A stretch of DNA of 64,000 nucleotides from an uncultured Burkholderiales bacterium (GTDB lineage: Bacteria; Pseudomonadota; Gammaproteobacteria; Burkholderiales; Burkholderiaceae_C), in assembly GCA_903844385.1 (NCBI GenBank), contig CAIMTJ010000067.1, positions 1 to 64,000 on the forward strand, read 5' to 3'. Shown one piece after another: positions 29,013-38,223 of the stretch. The notes under the pieces were generated by a model. That model was not told the DNA's origin, did no database searches, and saw only the letters and a program-made list of their open reading frames with translations. Position 1 is the stretch's first letter. Every line of letters starts with the position of its first letter. A program made the translations under genes and the position numbers.

Positions 29013-29105
29013 GGTATTAACCCCTTCAGTTCACGAAGAAAAAATCAAGCCAGAAATATGCTGACTGGTGCAAAGCCGTTCATGCAGCGCGCGAGTCAGT
29101 CGTCA

Positions 29106-30701
29106 TCAAAAAAATCGCTCCAATCGCTCGAGGTCTTGGCCCAACGCGGTCAGCCCAAGCGCGCCCCCATTCGCTCGATCTCGATCGTCTTCATAAGCAC
29201 CAAAGACAATGTGATCGGGTCTGACCAAGGCCGCTTGCACACGGTGCTCGTCAAACCAAGCCTTCACCACCCCGTCGCATTCTTGGAGCGCGCGCGCATC
29301 AAAGCGACACACTTGCACATTCATGGCTTCATTTAACACCACTTTGTCCCACTGCGCATTGGCAGTTTCACTCAGAAACAATCGCCAGCCTTGACCGAGC
29401 AGCTGATCCATGCGCACACGAGCGTGCGTTTGGGGGTGAATGAGCCACGGCTGGGGAAAGACGCTGCCCAGCACTGTAGTCACCCGAGCGCCAGCATGCC
29501 CACTGGCTTGTCCACTCACGGGGTGACTTAAAAGGCCCACGCTCAATGCGGGTTGCACATTTTGTCGAGGCGTGGGCACGACTTGGCCTGCGCAGTCGGC
29601 CAAGAGTTGCGTGTCTCGCGCTCTGGCGCGTTCCATATCGCGCTCTCCCACCAACTCACCAATGTGCGTGATGCGCTGGGTGAGGGCCGAGACATGCATG
29701 CGTCTTTCTTCACCATAGGTCTCAAGCAAGCTGTCCTTGGCCCGCCCTTTCAAGACACTCGCCAACTTCCATGCCAAGTTTTGCGCATCCCTCAGGCCTT
29801 GACACATGCCTTGACCCAAGAAGGGGGGTTGTTGGTGCGCGGCGTCACCCGCCAAAAAGACCCGATCTTTGCGCCACGTTTGGGCAACCAATGCGTGAAA
29901 GCGGTAACTCGCTTGCCGCCAAAGTTCCCCATCTTGAGGGGTGATCCAACGCTCGAGCAAAGCCCACGTGCCCGCTTGACTTGCCACTTGCTCGGGGTCT
30001 TCGCCCGCATTGATGGCAATCTCCCAGCGGCGGTGGTTTTTGGGGCCGATCACATAGGTCGAGGGGCGCAGTGGCTCACAATACTGAACACTCACCTGGG
30101 GTGTCTTTTGGAGACCGCGCTCATTGAGGAGCACATCCACCACCAGCCACGATTGATCAAACCCCAGGTCTTCGAGCTCAAAGCCTTGCATTTTTCTCAC
30201 CCCACTTGAAGCGCCATCGCATGCGATGAGGTATTGGGCCTCAATGGACTTCACCTGAGACTTCGCGTCTTGCAGCGTCAAGACCACCGATTTTGCCCCT
30301 TGCTCCACACCCACACAGCGTTGACCCAACTCGACTGTGACGCTTGGCAGTGTGCTCACCTGCTCGCGAATGATGGCCTCCACAGGGGGCTGTGAAAACA
30401 CAAGTGAGGGCACATAAGACAAGGGATAGGGCTCGGGGAGCGTGGACATGCATTTGATGAGTTGGCCCTCCACACCGTAATACTCCGAGTTGGTGAAGGC
30501 CTCGGTGTGGGGCTCAATGGCGCGCTCAACGCCCAACTGTTGAAAAATCCTCATGATCTCGTGATCGAGTGCGATGGCACGTGGCTTGGGATAAACCGCC
30601 AAGGACTGGTCGCAAACGTAGACGCCAATGCCCTGCTGCCCCAACAAGCCCGCCAACACCGCACCTGTCGGGCCAAATCCCACAATCGCCACATCAAACA
30701 T
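29106..30701 (-). CDS. FAD-dependent aromatic hydroxylase, MhpA-like
   Basis: 531 residues. The N-terminus has the FAD Rossmann motif VAIVGFGPTGAVLAGLLG, and a later segment VFLAGDAAHQQPPFLGQGMCQGLRDAQNLAWKL is the GD motif of class A flavoprotein monooxygenases; the length and the C-terminal thioredoxin-like extension match 3-(3-hydroxyphenyl)propionate hydroxylase (MhpA/OhpB type). Reaction inferred: NAD(P)H-dependent ring hydroxylation of a phenolic acid. Substrate not proven. It is in a minus-strand patch with a Bug receptor and a GlcG-like protein, not in a full mhp operon. Confidence 0.85.
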   Translation of the reverse strand: MFDVAIVGFGPTGAVLAGLLGQQGIGVYVCDQSLAVYPKPRAIALDHEIMRIFQQLGVERAIEPHTEAFTNSEYYGVEGQLIKCMSTLPEPYPLSYVPSLVFSQPPVEAIIREQVSTLPSVTVELGQRCVGVEQGAKSVVLTLQDAKSQVKSIEAQYLIACDGASSGVRKMQGFELEDLGFDQSWLVVDVLLNERGLQKTPQVSVQYCEPLRPSTYVIGPKNHRRWEIAINAGEDPEQVASQAGTWALLERWITPQDGELWRQASYRFHALVAQTWRKDRVFLAGDAAHQQPPFLGQGMCQGLRDAQNLAWKLASVLKGRAKDSLLETYGEERRMHVSALTQRITHIGELVGERDMERARARDTQLLADCAGQVVPTPRQNVQPALSVGLLSHPVSGQASGHAGARVTTVLGSVFPQPWLIHPQTHARVRMDQLLGQGWRLFLSETANAQWDKVVLNEAMNVQVCRFDARALQECDGVVKAWFDEHRVQAALVRPDHIVFGAYEDDRDRANGGALGLTALGQDLERLERFF

Positions 30702-30785
30702 GATCGAGCCCTCTGAGCGTTAACACCACCAAACCAAGGCCTGCGGTGTCAAACCGACACAAGCGATGAGTGGCGCACATGAACA

Positions 30786-31211
30786 TCAACCCGCCACCAA
30801 GCCAGCGGCTTGGATGCCAGCGATGCAAATGGCCTCGTCTTCGTCACCCGTGCCGCCACTCGCACCGGCCGAGCCCAGGATCTCGTCGGCCGCATTTTTA
30901 ATGAGCACCGCACCGGTTTGAGGGAGAAATTTTCCCTCAGCGGTGGAGGCGAGTGACACAAAGAAATTGGGATTGTCCTTGGCGCGTTGGGCCAACACCC
31001 GGCTTGAACTGCCCATGCCCACAGCACCCCAGGCCTTGCCCAAGGCCACGTCAAAACGAAACATGCTCGCCCCATCTTCCCGGGCAAACGCCACCAAATG
31101 GCCCGATGCATCGAGCACCACAACGCCCATGGGCTTGTAGAGGTGGGTTCGCGCATTGGCCAGGGCCGCTTGAATAATGTGCTGAGCGCAACTGAGGGTG
31201 AGGTGGGACAT
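30786..31211 (-). CDS. GlcG/HbpS family heme-binding-type protein
   Basis: 141 residues from ATG 31211, with AGGAG eight bases upstream; the track start lies in the leader. The sequence contains the GlcG/HbpS pattern MGVVVLDASGHLVAFAREDGA, ALGKAWGAVGMG and GAVLIKNAADEILGSAGASGGTGDEDEAIC. Such proteins often accompany oxidase or catabolic genes and some bind heme; the role here is unknown. It lies 84 bases upstream of the MhpA-like gene on the same strand. Confidence 0.85.
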   Translation of the reverse strand: MSHLTLSCAQHIIQAALANARTHLYKPMGVVVLDASGHLVAFAREDGASMFRFDVALGKAWGAVGMGSSSRVLAQRAKDNPNFFVSLASTAEGKFLPQTGAVLIKNAADEILGSAGASGGTGDEDEAICIAGIQAAGLVAG

Positions 31212-31517
31212 CAGGAAACTCCTAGTGAGAGAGGGCCAATTGGGGGCCAGTAACGTGGTCAACCATCCAACGTTGGCTGGTGAGGGGATTTTAGGTGCAA
31301 GTCTGTTGACCCTTGGAGTGAGCACAGCAGCAGCGGACACCAACAAGGATGCAGGCTCACAGGACTCAAAAAACTGATGATTTCAACAGTCATCAGAGAG
31401 ACTGTTCAGATCAAGACCAATTTGATGAGCAAATTGTCATTAAAGCCCCTTTTTGAGCGGCAAATCTATCAATTCTGGCATGCAAACCCCGATGAGCCTC
31501 TTTTAAGATCTTGCACC

Positions 31518-31775
31518 ATGAAGCGCGCCATTTGTCTCTTGATGTTGTCCATGCTCCCCCTTTTATCGTGGGCGGTGGGTGATGAGTGCGTGTCTGAGCC
31601 CAGCCCAGAGCTCAAACTTTTGTGCCAAGCCAAAAGTCACTCCAGCGCTTTTTATTGCGAAAAAATTTCCAATTTTGGCTTGAAAAGCGAGTGCATTTTT
31701 GCCGTTCGCAACCGCCAGCGCAATCTCACCTGGGCCTTCAAGCCCATCGACCCATCCAAGGCTGTTTTTAAATAG
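31518..31775 (+). CDS. Small exported cysteine-rich protein, unknown
   Basis: Start at ATG 31518 gives 85 residues: MKRAICLLMLSMLPLLSWAVG, a clean signal peptide, then about 65 residues with four cysteines (ECVSEP, LLCQAK, YCEKIS, SECIFA), which could form two disulfides in the periplasm. The track ORF begins 47 codons earlier, which would destroy the signal. No family recognised. A similar small secreted protein class exists in Burkholderiales, but I cannot name it. Confidence 0.6.
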   Translation: MKRAICLLMLSMLPLLSWAVGDECVSEPSPELKLLCQAKSHSSAFYCEKISNFGLKSECIFAVRNRQRNLTWAFKPIDPSKAVFK

Positions 31776-32237
31776 TCCTCTGACCCGCATTGCGATGCAG
31801 CACACACTTGTGCGAGTGCACTCCATGTGCGTTTATCCCTGACTTTTTTCATCACGACCCCTAGACCCGGGCGGATGTTGCCGCGCCCTTATTTTGCACT
31901 TCTGGGCTCGCGCTTGAATGCCTTGAATGTCGTGAAGTCCATGGTCTGGTGCAAGATCGATGTCTTGATCACCAAAGAAGGCCGGGGTCGACTGCAGCTG
32001 AGCCAAGTTCACGCAATTCCTCACTGGGCCTGGCCATGGAGCGGCAAGATTGGGGCCTGGCATTGATTGTGCTTAAAACGATCAGCTTGGTTGGGCACTT
32101 GTCACAGGGGGTGCAAGGGATGCAATGGATGCAATGGATGCAAGGGATGCAGGCACCCAGTCGAGCCCAGGCCATTTTTTAAAGAACGACCACAGATGCG
32201 GGCATGAAACCTAGTACACCGCAACAAGGGGGTGATC
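31776..32237. other. Intergenic region with a 9-bp tandem repeat
   Basis: About 460 bases. ORFs of 79 and 77 codons occur here (31827 and 31949, plus strand) but neither has a ribosome site or a family signature, and the second is driven by the repeat. A repeat array is listed separately. It may hold the promoter of the 32238 gene. Confidence 0.4.
32111..32153. repeat. 9-bp tandem repeat, about four units
   Basis: GATGCAATG/GATGCAAGG repeats four times (GTGCAAGG-GATGCAATG-GATGCAATG-GATGCAAGG-GATGCAGGC). It lies outside genes, some 85 bases upstream of the 32238 gene. Confidence 0.9.
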
Positions 32238-32681
32238 ATGGGATACGAATTGGGAGTCAAGATTGACCCATGGGGTCAAGGCCACGGCGGCTCTGGCGGC
32301 TACTCGCGCGCTAGGGCCACCACGCGCGAGCAAAAACTGCGCGCGCTCTTGGAGTGCTTGGAGTCTGGCCACGTCGATGCGGCCAGAATGGCATTCACGG
32401 CCCTCATCAATGTGGACCACCACTTGACCACCCACGCGGTATTGAGTCAAGTGGGTGCGGCCTTGCAAAGCGCCAATTTGGCGCTGGCCCTCCAACTGGG
32501 CAAAACGGTAAGCCTAGAAGGTTTTGCCATGGGCGCACCGCCCAGCAACATCAACGCCAATTTAGGGTTCTCAAAAAGCCCTTTCTCTGCTGCCAAGCCA
32601 TTGAAGACTGGGCACTCAAAACGACCGCACACCACGGGGCTTGGCCCAGGCGGTGAACAACGCATCGACTTCAGCGCCTAA
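32238..32681 (+). CDS. Hypothetical protein, about 147 residues
   Basis: Start taken at ATG 32238, preceded at the right distance by an AAGGGGG ribosome site; the track starts two codons earlier at GTG. Sequence: a Gly/His-rich N-terminus (WGQGHGGSGGYSRARATTR), then a helical middle (REQKLRALLECLESGHVDAARMAFTALINVDHHL) and a C-terminus that is Ala/Ser/Gly-rich. No family recognised. It might be a soluble regulator, but I will not name a function. Confidence 0.6.
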   Translation: MGYELGVKIDPWGQGHGGSGGYSRARATTREQKLRALLECLESGHVDAARMAFTALINVDHHLTTHAVLSQVGAALQSANLALALQLGKTVSLEGFAMGAPPSNINANLGFSKSPFSAAKPLKTGHSKRPHTTGLGPGGEQRIDFSA

Positions 32682-32835
32682 GACCCTTTCTGTGCTGATC
32701 CTCGCCGCTCAAACCACCTCAAAGGCCCGGGTCAGCCGAACTCGACCCTCCAAATCGCCGCGCTCCAAAGCTTGATTTGAGCCTTGTTCTATACTTGTAC
32801 GCGCGCAACACTCAATTCAAAACAAGGCGAACACA

Positions 32836-33636
32836 ATGTGCAGATGGATGGCCTACGGTGGACCAGAAATTTACTTGAAGGACGTCTTGTTTGATCAAGA
32901 AAATTCCTTGATCAAACAAAGCCTCTCGGCCAAAGAGTCCCAATGGACGACCAATGGGGACGGTTTTGGTGTCGCTTGGTATGGGCACCGAAACACCCCT
33001 GGGGTCTTCAAAGACATCTTGCCCGCTTGGAACGACAGCAATTTGCTCTCCTTGGCCCACCAAATTGAGTCTCGCTTGTTTTTTGCCCACGTGCGCGCCT
33101 CCAGTGGCACCAGTGTCTCGCGCAACAACTGCCACCCATTCAATGTCCAAGAATGGGCCTTCATGCACAATGGACAAATTGGTGCTTGGGCCCATTTGCG
33201 CCAATCGGTCGAATCGCTCATCAGCCCCGAACTCTATGAGCACCGCCAAGGCACGACCGACAGCGAAGCTTTGTTTCTCTTGGCCATGACACTGGGCATG
33301 AAGGAGAACCCACCTCTGGCCATGAACCTGGCGCTCGGGCATATCGTCAAGCTCATGGCGCAGCACCGTGTCTCTGAGCCCCTGCGGCTATCGGCGGCTT
33401 GCTCCAATGGCCAACAGATTTGGGGGTTTCGTTTCTCCAGCGACCATCAGTCCCCCAGTCTTTATTACGGCACACCCACCACCCACGCGAAGAAACACTT
33501 CCAAGGACAAATCAACACCATTGCCTCTGAACCCCTCGATGACCAAGCGTCCCACTGGTGCGCGGTGCCTGAAAACACAGGGCTCGTGTGGACCCAAGGC
33601 CGCATCGAGACCTTTGCCATCAACCCTGGGGGCTGA
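32836..33636 (+). CDS. Class II glutamine amidotransferase (YafJ-like)
   Basis: 266 residues beginning MCRWMAYGGPE: the Cys after the start Met is the N-terminal nucleophile of class II amidotransferases. NGDGFGVAWYG, FFAHVRASSG, NCHPF and FMHNGQIGAW are the glutamine-binding and oxyanion motifs of the YafJ/Gn-AT group. No synthetase domain is attached, so it is a stand-alone amidotransferase or glutaminase of uncertain acceptor. Ribosome site AAGGCG precedes the ATG. Confidence 0.92.
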   Translation: MCRWMAYGGPEIYLKDVLFDQENSLIKQSLSAKESQWTTNGDGFGVAWYGHRNTPGVFKDILPAWNDSNLLSLAHQIESRLFFAHVRASSGTSVSRNNCHPFNVQEWAFMHNGQIGAWAHLRQSVESLISPELYEHRQGTTDSEALFLLAMTLGMKENPPLAMNLALGHIVKLMAQHRVSEPLRLSAACSNGQQIWGFRFSSDHQSPSLYYGTPTTHAKKHFQGQINTIASEPLDDQASHWCAVPENTGLVWTQGRIETFAINPGG

Positions 33637-33655
33637 TTCAACAAGGCGGCAATTG

Positions 33656-33715
33656 GGGCATCAAACTGGGCATCAAACTGGGTATCGACCTGGGCAGCAA
33701 TTTGGGCATCAACTG
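33656..33715. repeat. 12-bp tandem repeat, about five degenerate units
   Basis: GGGCATCAAACT is repeated exactly twice, followed by three diverged units (GGGTATCGACCT, GGGCAGCAATTT, GGGCATCAACTG). It starts 20 bases after the amidotransferase stop; one frame encodes GIKL-type tetrapeptides, but the frame is not the gene's. Confidence 0.85.
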
Positions 33716-33749
33716 CAAGCCAAGACTTGGCAGCATTGCTCCCTTGATC

Positions 33750-34931
33750 TCAAGCCTGGTGTTGGAGCTTGGCCGCTAGGCGGTGCACGCACAAATAGGC
33801 CACAAGCGCAGTGCCCATGCTCACCATGAAGGTGCTCTGAAGACCCCAGTGCTGGCTGAGCACGGCCCCACCCAAGCCCCCCACCACACCGGTGAGACCA
33901 TAGCCCACGATGGAGTAGAGTGCCTGCCCGCGAGCCCTCAAGTGGGTGGAGAAGTGCTCGTTGAGCCACGTCATGCACACCGTGTGGTGCACTGCAAAGG
34001 TCAAACCATGGAGCATTTGCGCCACCACCAACAGCGCCCACTCCCCCGAGCCCCAAGCAGTGAGCGCCATGCGCAGCACCATCCCGGCCGTGCATACCTT
34101 GAGCCAGCCCAAGGTGCCCAGCCGATGAAACCAATCACTTTGGGTATAAAAGACCACTATCTCCACCACCACCCCCAAACCCCAAAAAAGGCCGATGGTG
34201 GTTTTACTGTAACCCAATTGATCCAAGTACAGCGAGAGATAAAAATAGATGCACATGTGCGAGAGCACATGAAAAAACATCGTTAAAAAAAACCAGCGAT
34301 TGTGGGGCTTGAACACAATCTGCACCATCGAGTCCCCAGATGAATGTAAGTGCACACTCTCTTTGTTGTTGGGAATCAACCAAGCGCCAGCATTGACGGC
34401 CAGCAAGGTGAGCGCAGCCCACCCCACAAAGTCGTCCAATCCATAGTGTTCGAACCAAAAGCCGGCCAAACACACGGTGATCAAAAACCCGAGCGACCCG
34501 CACAAACGCACACGGCCATAGCGTTTGGCATCAAAGCTGCCCCCACGGCTTACCCAGTGCGAGAGGGCCGCTTCGGTCATGGGCATCATGGCGCTGGTGT
34601 GGATGAACATGATCAACAAAAGTCCCGCCAAAAGCGAGAGGCTCACGTCGCGCATGAAGACACTACAAATGAGAGCCACCCCCGCACAAAAACGCAGCAA
34701 CCAGACTCGCTCACCCGTGTGGTCACTCAGCCAGCCCCAGGCGTAGGGCGCAAAAATGCGCGTGAACGACTGCATCGAGGCCATGAGACCGATGACCACC
34801 AAGCTCGCGCCTTGGGACTTGAGCCACAAGGACAAATAGGGATTAAAAAAGCCAATGTGTGCGAAATAACTCGCCGACAGGCAAGCAAAAGCCAACAAGG
34901 GCGATGGGCGAACAAACCGTTTCACAGGCAA
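33750..34931 (-). CDS. MFS transporter, HcaT/phenylpropionate-type
   Basis: 393 residues with about 12 hydrophobic segments. The start SPLLAFACLSASYFAHIGFFNPYLSLWLKSQG, IGLMASMQSFTRIFAPYAWGWLSDHTGERVW, and an EHFSTHLRARGQALYSIVGYGLTG segment near the C-terminus match the MFS-1-like/HcaT group, which includes 3-phenylpropionate permeases. Substrate is uncertain, but the MhpA-like hydroxylase 3 kb away acts on such compounds. It is followed upstream (minus strand) by aroC with a 91-base gap. Confidence 0.87.
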   Translation of the reverse strand: MPVKRFVRPSPLLAFACLSASYFAHIGFFNPYLSLWLKSQGASLVVIGLMASMQSFTRIFAPYAWGWLSDHTGERVWLLRFCAGVALICSVFMRDVSLSLLAGLLLIMFIHTSAMMPMTEAALSHWVSRGGSFDAKRYGRVRLCGSLGFLITVCLAGFWFEHYGLDDFVGWAALTLLAVNAGAWLIPNNKESVHLHSSGDSMVQIVFKPHNRWFFLTMFFHVLSHMCIYFYLSLYLDQLGYSKTTIGLFWGLGVVVEIVVFYTQSDWFHRLGTLGWLKVCTAGMVLRMALTAWGSGEWALLVVAQMLHGLTFAVHHTVCMTWLNEHFSTHLRARGQALYSIVGYGLTGVVGGLGGAVLSQHWGLQSTFMVSMGTALVAYLCVHRLAAKLQHQA

Positions 34932-35022
34932 ATCAGGCGAGCCAAGCGTTGGGGCTGAAGCGCACGCCTAGGCAACACATGAAGCGAACGGGAAACTCGA
35001 CCCCAAGCCAATTCACGCTGCC

Positions 35023-36117
35023 TCAGGCCTGCGCGGCAATGGGCGCAAACGGCTTGATCACATCGGCGCATTGGGCTCGGTGCCTGAGCGCGTGCTCCAT
35101 CACCACCAAGGCCAACAAGGCCTCGGCAATCGGCGCTGCACGGATGCCCACACAAGGATCATGTCGCCCTTTGGTGATGACGCTGGTGGGCTGCAAGTCT
35201 TGATCAATCGAGGCCTTGGGGATCAATATCGAACTCGTGGGCTTGATGGCCACATTGACTTCCAAGTCCTGCCCCGTGCTGATGCCACCAAGGACACCAC
35301 CCGCATGGTTACTCAAAAAACCCGCCGCTGTCATGGCGTCGCCATGAAAGGAGCCCAATTGCGAGACGCTCTCAAAGCCCGAGCCCATCTCAACACCTTT
35401 GACGGCGTTGAGCCCCATCATGGCCCAAGCAATGTCGGCATCGAGTTTGTCAAACAAGGGCGCACCCAAGCCCACCGGCATGTGCTGGGCCGTGACACGA
35501 ATCTTGGCGCCACACGAGTCGCCTGACTTTCGCAGTTGATCCATGTACGCCTCCAAGGCCGAGACGTCGGCAATGGGTGCAAAAAATGGGTTGTTCGCCA
35601 CATGGCTCCAATCTTCAAAGGCAATGGGGAGAGAGCCAATTTGGGTCATGCAAGCCTGAAAGGTGATGCCGTGCTGCGCGTGCAACCATTTTTTGGCGAC
35701 AGCCCCAGCAGCCACCATGGGTGCGGTGAGCCTTGCCGATGAACGCCCACCCCCGCGCGGATCGCGAAAGCCGAACTTTTGCGTGTAGGTGTAGTCTGCA
35801 TGCCCAGGCCTGAAGGTCTGCGTGATGCCACTGTAATCCTTGCTGCGCTGATCGGTGTTGGGAATGAGCATGGCAATGGGTGTGCCCGTGGTTTTACCCT
35901 CAAAAACACCCGAGAGGATTTGCACCAAATCGGCTTCTTGGCGCTGTGTCACAAAGCGACTGGTGCCAGGGCGGCGGCGATCCAAGTCGGGCTGGATATC
36001 GGCCTCACTCAAGGGCAGCCCCGGCGGGCAGCCATCGATCACACAGCCAATGGCCACACCGTGGGACTCACCAAAGTTGGTCACGGCAAAGAGTTGTCCA
36101 AAAGTATTTGCGCTCAT
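35023..36117 (-). CDS. aroC: Chorismate synthase
   Basis: Final shikimate pathway step: trans-elimination of phosphate from EPSP to chorismate, needing reduced FMN. 364 residues. Motifs [52 protein letters not shown] and VGMGxG-like [14 protein letters not shown] are clear. It follows the CBS-domain gene by 52 bases on the same strand. Confidence 0.98.
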   Translation of the reverse strand: MSANTFGQLFAVTNFGESHGVAIGCVIDGCPPGLPLSEADIQPDLDRRRPGTSRFVTQRQEADLVQILSGVFEGKTTGTPIAMLIPNTDQRSKDYSGITQTFRPGHADYTYTQKFGFRDPRGGGRSSARLTAPMVAAGAVAKKWLHAQHGITFQACMTQIGSLPIAFEDWSHVANNPFFAPIADVSALEAYMDQLRKSGDSCGAKIRVTAQHMPVGLGAPLFDKLDADIAWAMMGLNAVKGVEMGSGFESVSQLGSFHGDAMTAAGFLSNHAGGVLGGISTGQDLEVNVAIKPTSSILIPKASIDQDLQPTSVITKGRHDPCVGIRAAPIAEALLALVVMEHALRHRAQCADVIKPFAPIAAQA

Positions 36118-36169
36118 AGACCTCTATTATCTATGAGACTGAGCATCAGGCCACCCGGCCTGCATCTAT

Positions 36170-36652
36170 TTAATGGCCACCACCCGAGTCTTTGCGGGTG
36201 AGGCCAGTCACGCCGTTTTCCTCGGGCCAATCGCGAATATAGGCTTTGAGCAGGGTGTTTTCGAAATTTTGGCTGTCCACCACGGTCTTGGCCACATCGT
36301 AAAAGCTGATCACCCCCAAGAGCGCGCGCTCACTGATCACCGGCATGTAGCGCGCGTGGTGCTCAAGCATCATGCGACGCACCTCGTCCAAGGCGGTCTC
36401 GGGTGTGCAAGTCAGCGGCGAGTCGTCCATGACGGTTCTGGCGTGCATGCTGGCAAAATTGGACGGGTGTTGGACCACGCACTCAATCACCTCGCGAAAG
36501 GTGAGCATGCCCACCAACTCATCGAACTCCATCACCACCACGGAGCCGATGTCCTTTTGCGCCATCAAGGTCAGTGCTTTGGGCAATTCATCTTGCACAT
36601 CCACCGAGTAAATGGTGTTGCCTTTGATTTTTAAAATATCACTGACTTTCAT
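36170..36652 (-). CDS. CBS-domain protein
   Basis: 160 residues from ATG 36652, with AGGAG just upstream; the track extension is non-coding-like. Two CBS repeats (about 8-60: TIYSVDVQDELPKALTLMAQKDIGSVVVME; about 72-125: PLTCTPETALDEVRRMMLEHHARYMPVI) form a Bateman module that binds adenosine nucleotides. No catalytic domain is attached; regulatory role inferred. Confidence 0.93.
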   Translation of the reverse strand: MKVSDILKIKGNTIYSVDVQDELPKALTLMAQKDIGSVVVMEFDELVGMLTFREVIECVVQHPSNFASMHARTVMDDSPLTCTPETALDEVRRMMLEHHARYMPVISERALLGVISFYDVAKTVVDSQNFENTLLKAYIRDWPEENGVTGLTRKDSGGGH

Positions 36653-36856
36653 GCTCGAACTCCTTTTTTGCTTGCCCAAATGCTCAGAGCATAAAGCCCC
36701 AGGGCCGAACCGGTCTTGATGAGGCTCAAATGTGCACAACTGACCCAGCGTTGAGATCCCCCAGTCTTGTGCCCTTTGGGGCACGCTGTTCGCCCATGCG
36801 TGTCAGTGTATCGAAGGCAAGAATCTTTGAAACCTCGCGTATTCACCTAGTCGCGC

Positions 36857-38128
36857 TCAAGGAGCTGCACTCGCCAAGCCTTCGATCGGGCTTGTCTGCG
36901 GAGAACGGCCAAACGCTTCTTGCAAACTCACCCGCCCCCAGGCTTGGTACACCGGCGCACTCAAAGCCTCTTCTCGCAGCAAAAATCGCGACAGGAGGGG
37001 CAACACCGGGGTGCGGGCTGGATCAATCAAAATCACCCACCGCGGCTGTCTGAGCGCTTCTTCATCAAGCGTGGCCACCCAATCGAGCTCGATCAAATGA
37101 CCCATCACTTCCTCCAAGACCAAGGGGTCCACTCGCAACGCCCGAGCCAAACCCAGGCGATCGAGCCCTTTGCCCGGGCGCTCGCGCCAATGCGCCAAGG
37201 CTGCCAAACTCTCCAAAGCGACTTGAAACCCAAAACCTGGCACCTCGCTGTCTCGAATCACTGGACCGCTCAAACTCGGCAGTGCAGAGACAAAAACCGC
37301 ACCGCTCAAGATGATGAGCCAAGTCAGATACATCCAGAGCAAAAAAATCGGCAAGGTGGCAAAGGCGCCATAGATCATGGACACCGCCGGAATGCTCTTC
37401 AAATACCAGGTCAACGCGTGGCGCGCCACCTCTGTGGCCGTGGTGACCCACAAGCCCCCCATCAAGGCATGCGAATATTTCACTGGGGTGTTGGGCACAT
37501 AGCGGTAGAGTGCACTCATGCCCAAGACCCACATGAAAAACTCCAAGCTGTTGATCAGCCACTCCAACAGACCAAAGCCCTCGCCAATCCAGGTGCGTGA
37601 CAAAGTACTCACATAAAACAAGGACACCACCCCAAGACCCAGCACCAAGGGCCCCAAGGTCATGACCGACCAGTACAGCAAAATTCGCTGCGGGAGGGCT
37701 CTTTTTTGGTGATTGTGCCAAATGGCGTTCAAGCTTTTGTCAATGGTGTAGACCAAACTCAGGGCCGAGACCACCAAAACCGCAAAACCCACCCAACCCA
37801 GGCGCGATGCTTTGCTCGAGAACTGGGTCAAATAGCCCAAAACTTGTCTTGAAATACTCTCCGGAATCAAGCTTTGCACGAGCCAGTGCTCCAGCACTTG
37901 TTGGAATTGTTTAAAAAGTGGAAACACCGTGAAAACCGCCAAGATCACGGTCAAAAACGGCACCAAGGCCATGGTCGACGTGAAGGTGAGACTGCCCGCG
38001 GTTTTTGCCAAATGTTCGCGCTGCAATCTCACGAGCAAGTCCGAGCCTAGCCGACGCCAATCCACCTCTTGGAAAGCGGTCCAAAAGGCAAAAAAAGGCT
38101 GAAAAAAGGCAAGCGTCATCTTGTTCAT
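36857..38128 (-). CDS. YihY/virulence factor BrkB family membrane protein
   Basis: 423 residues with about six membrane spans in the N-terminal 300 (TMALVPFLTVILAVFTVFPLF, GFAVLVVSALSLVYTID, LPIFLLWMYLTWLIILSGAVFVSALP and others) and a soluble C-terminal region with a winged-helix-like segment (LDRLGLARALRVDPLVLEEVMGHL). The old RNase BN name is a misassignment. It is divergent from the DUF2069-oxidase gene. Confidence 0.9.
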   Translation of the reverse strand: MNKMTLAFFQPFFAFWTAFQEVDWRRLGSDLLVRLQREHLAKTAGSLTFTSTMALVPFLTVILAVFTVFPLFKQFQQVLEHWLVQSLIPESISRQVLGYLTQFSSKASRLGWVGFAVLVVSALSLVYTIDKSLNAIWHNHQKRALPQRILLYWSVMTLGPLVLGLGVVSLFYVSTLSRTWIGEGFGLLEWLINSLEFFMWVLGMSALYRYVPNTPVKYSHALMGGLWVTTATEVARHALTWYLKSIPAVSMIYGAFATLPIFLLWMYLTWLIILSGAVFVSALPSLSGPVIRDSEVPGFGFQVALESLAALAHWRERPGKGLDRLGLARALRVDPLVLEEVMGHLIELDWVATLDEEALRQPRWVILIDPARTPVLPLLSRFLLREEALSAPVYQAWGRVSLQEAFGRSPQTSPIEGLASAAP

Positions 38129-38223
38129 GGCCGCTATGATGCCATTGTTTCAAGACGCCGTGCTATTGGCCCTACAAATACCGCAAACCCGGGCGATTGA
38201 ACAAAACATCCGATAATAAGCGC

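Noticed and set aside
33601-33780. Frameshifted C-terminal extension of the amidotransferase (GIKL repeats)
   Set aside because: The amidotransferase already has normal length; the repeat frame lacks a family match.
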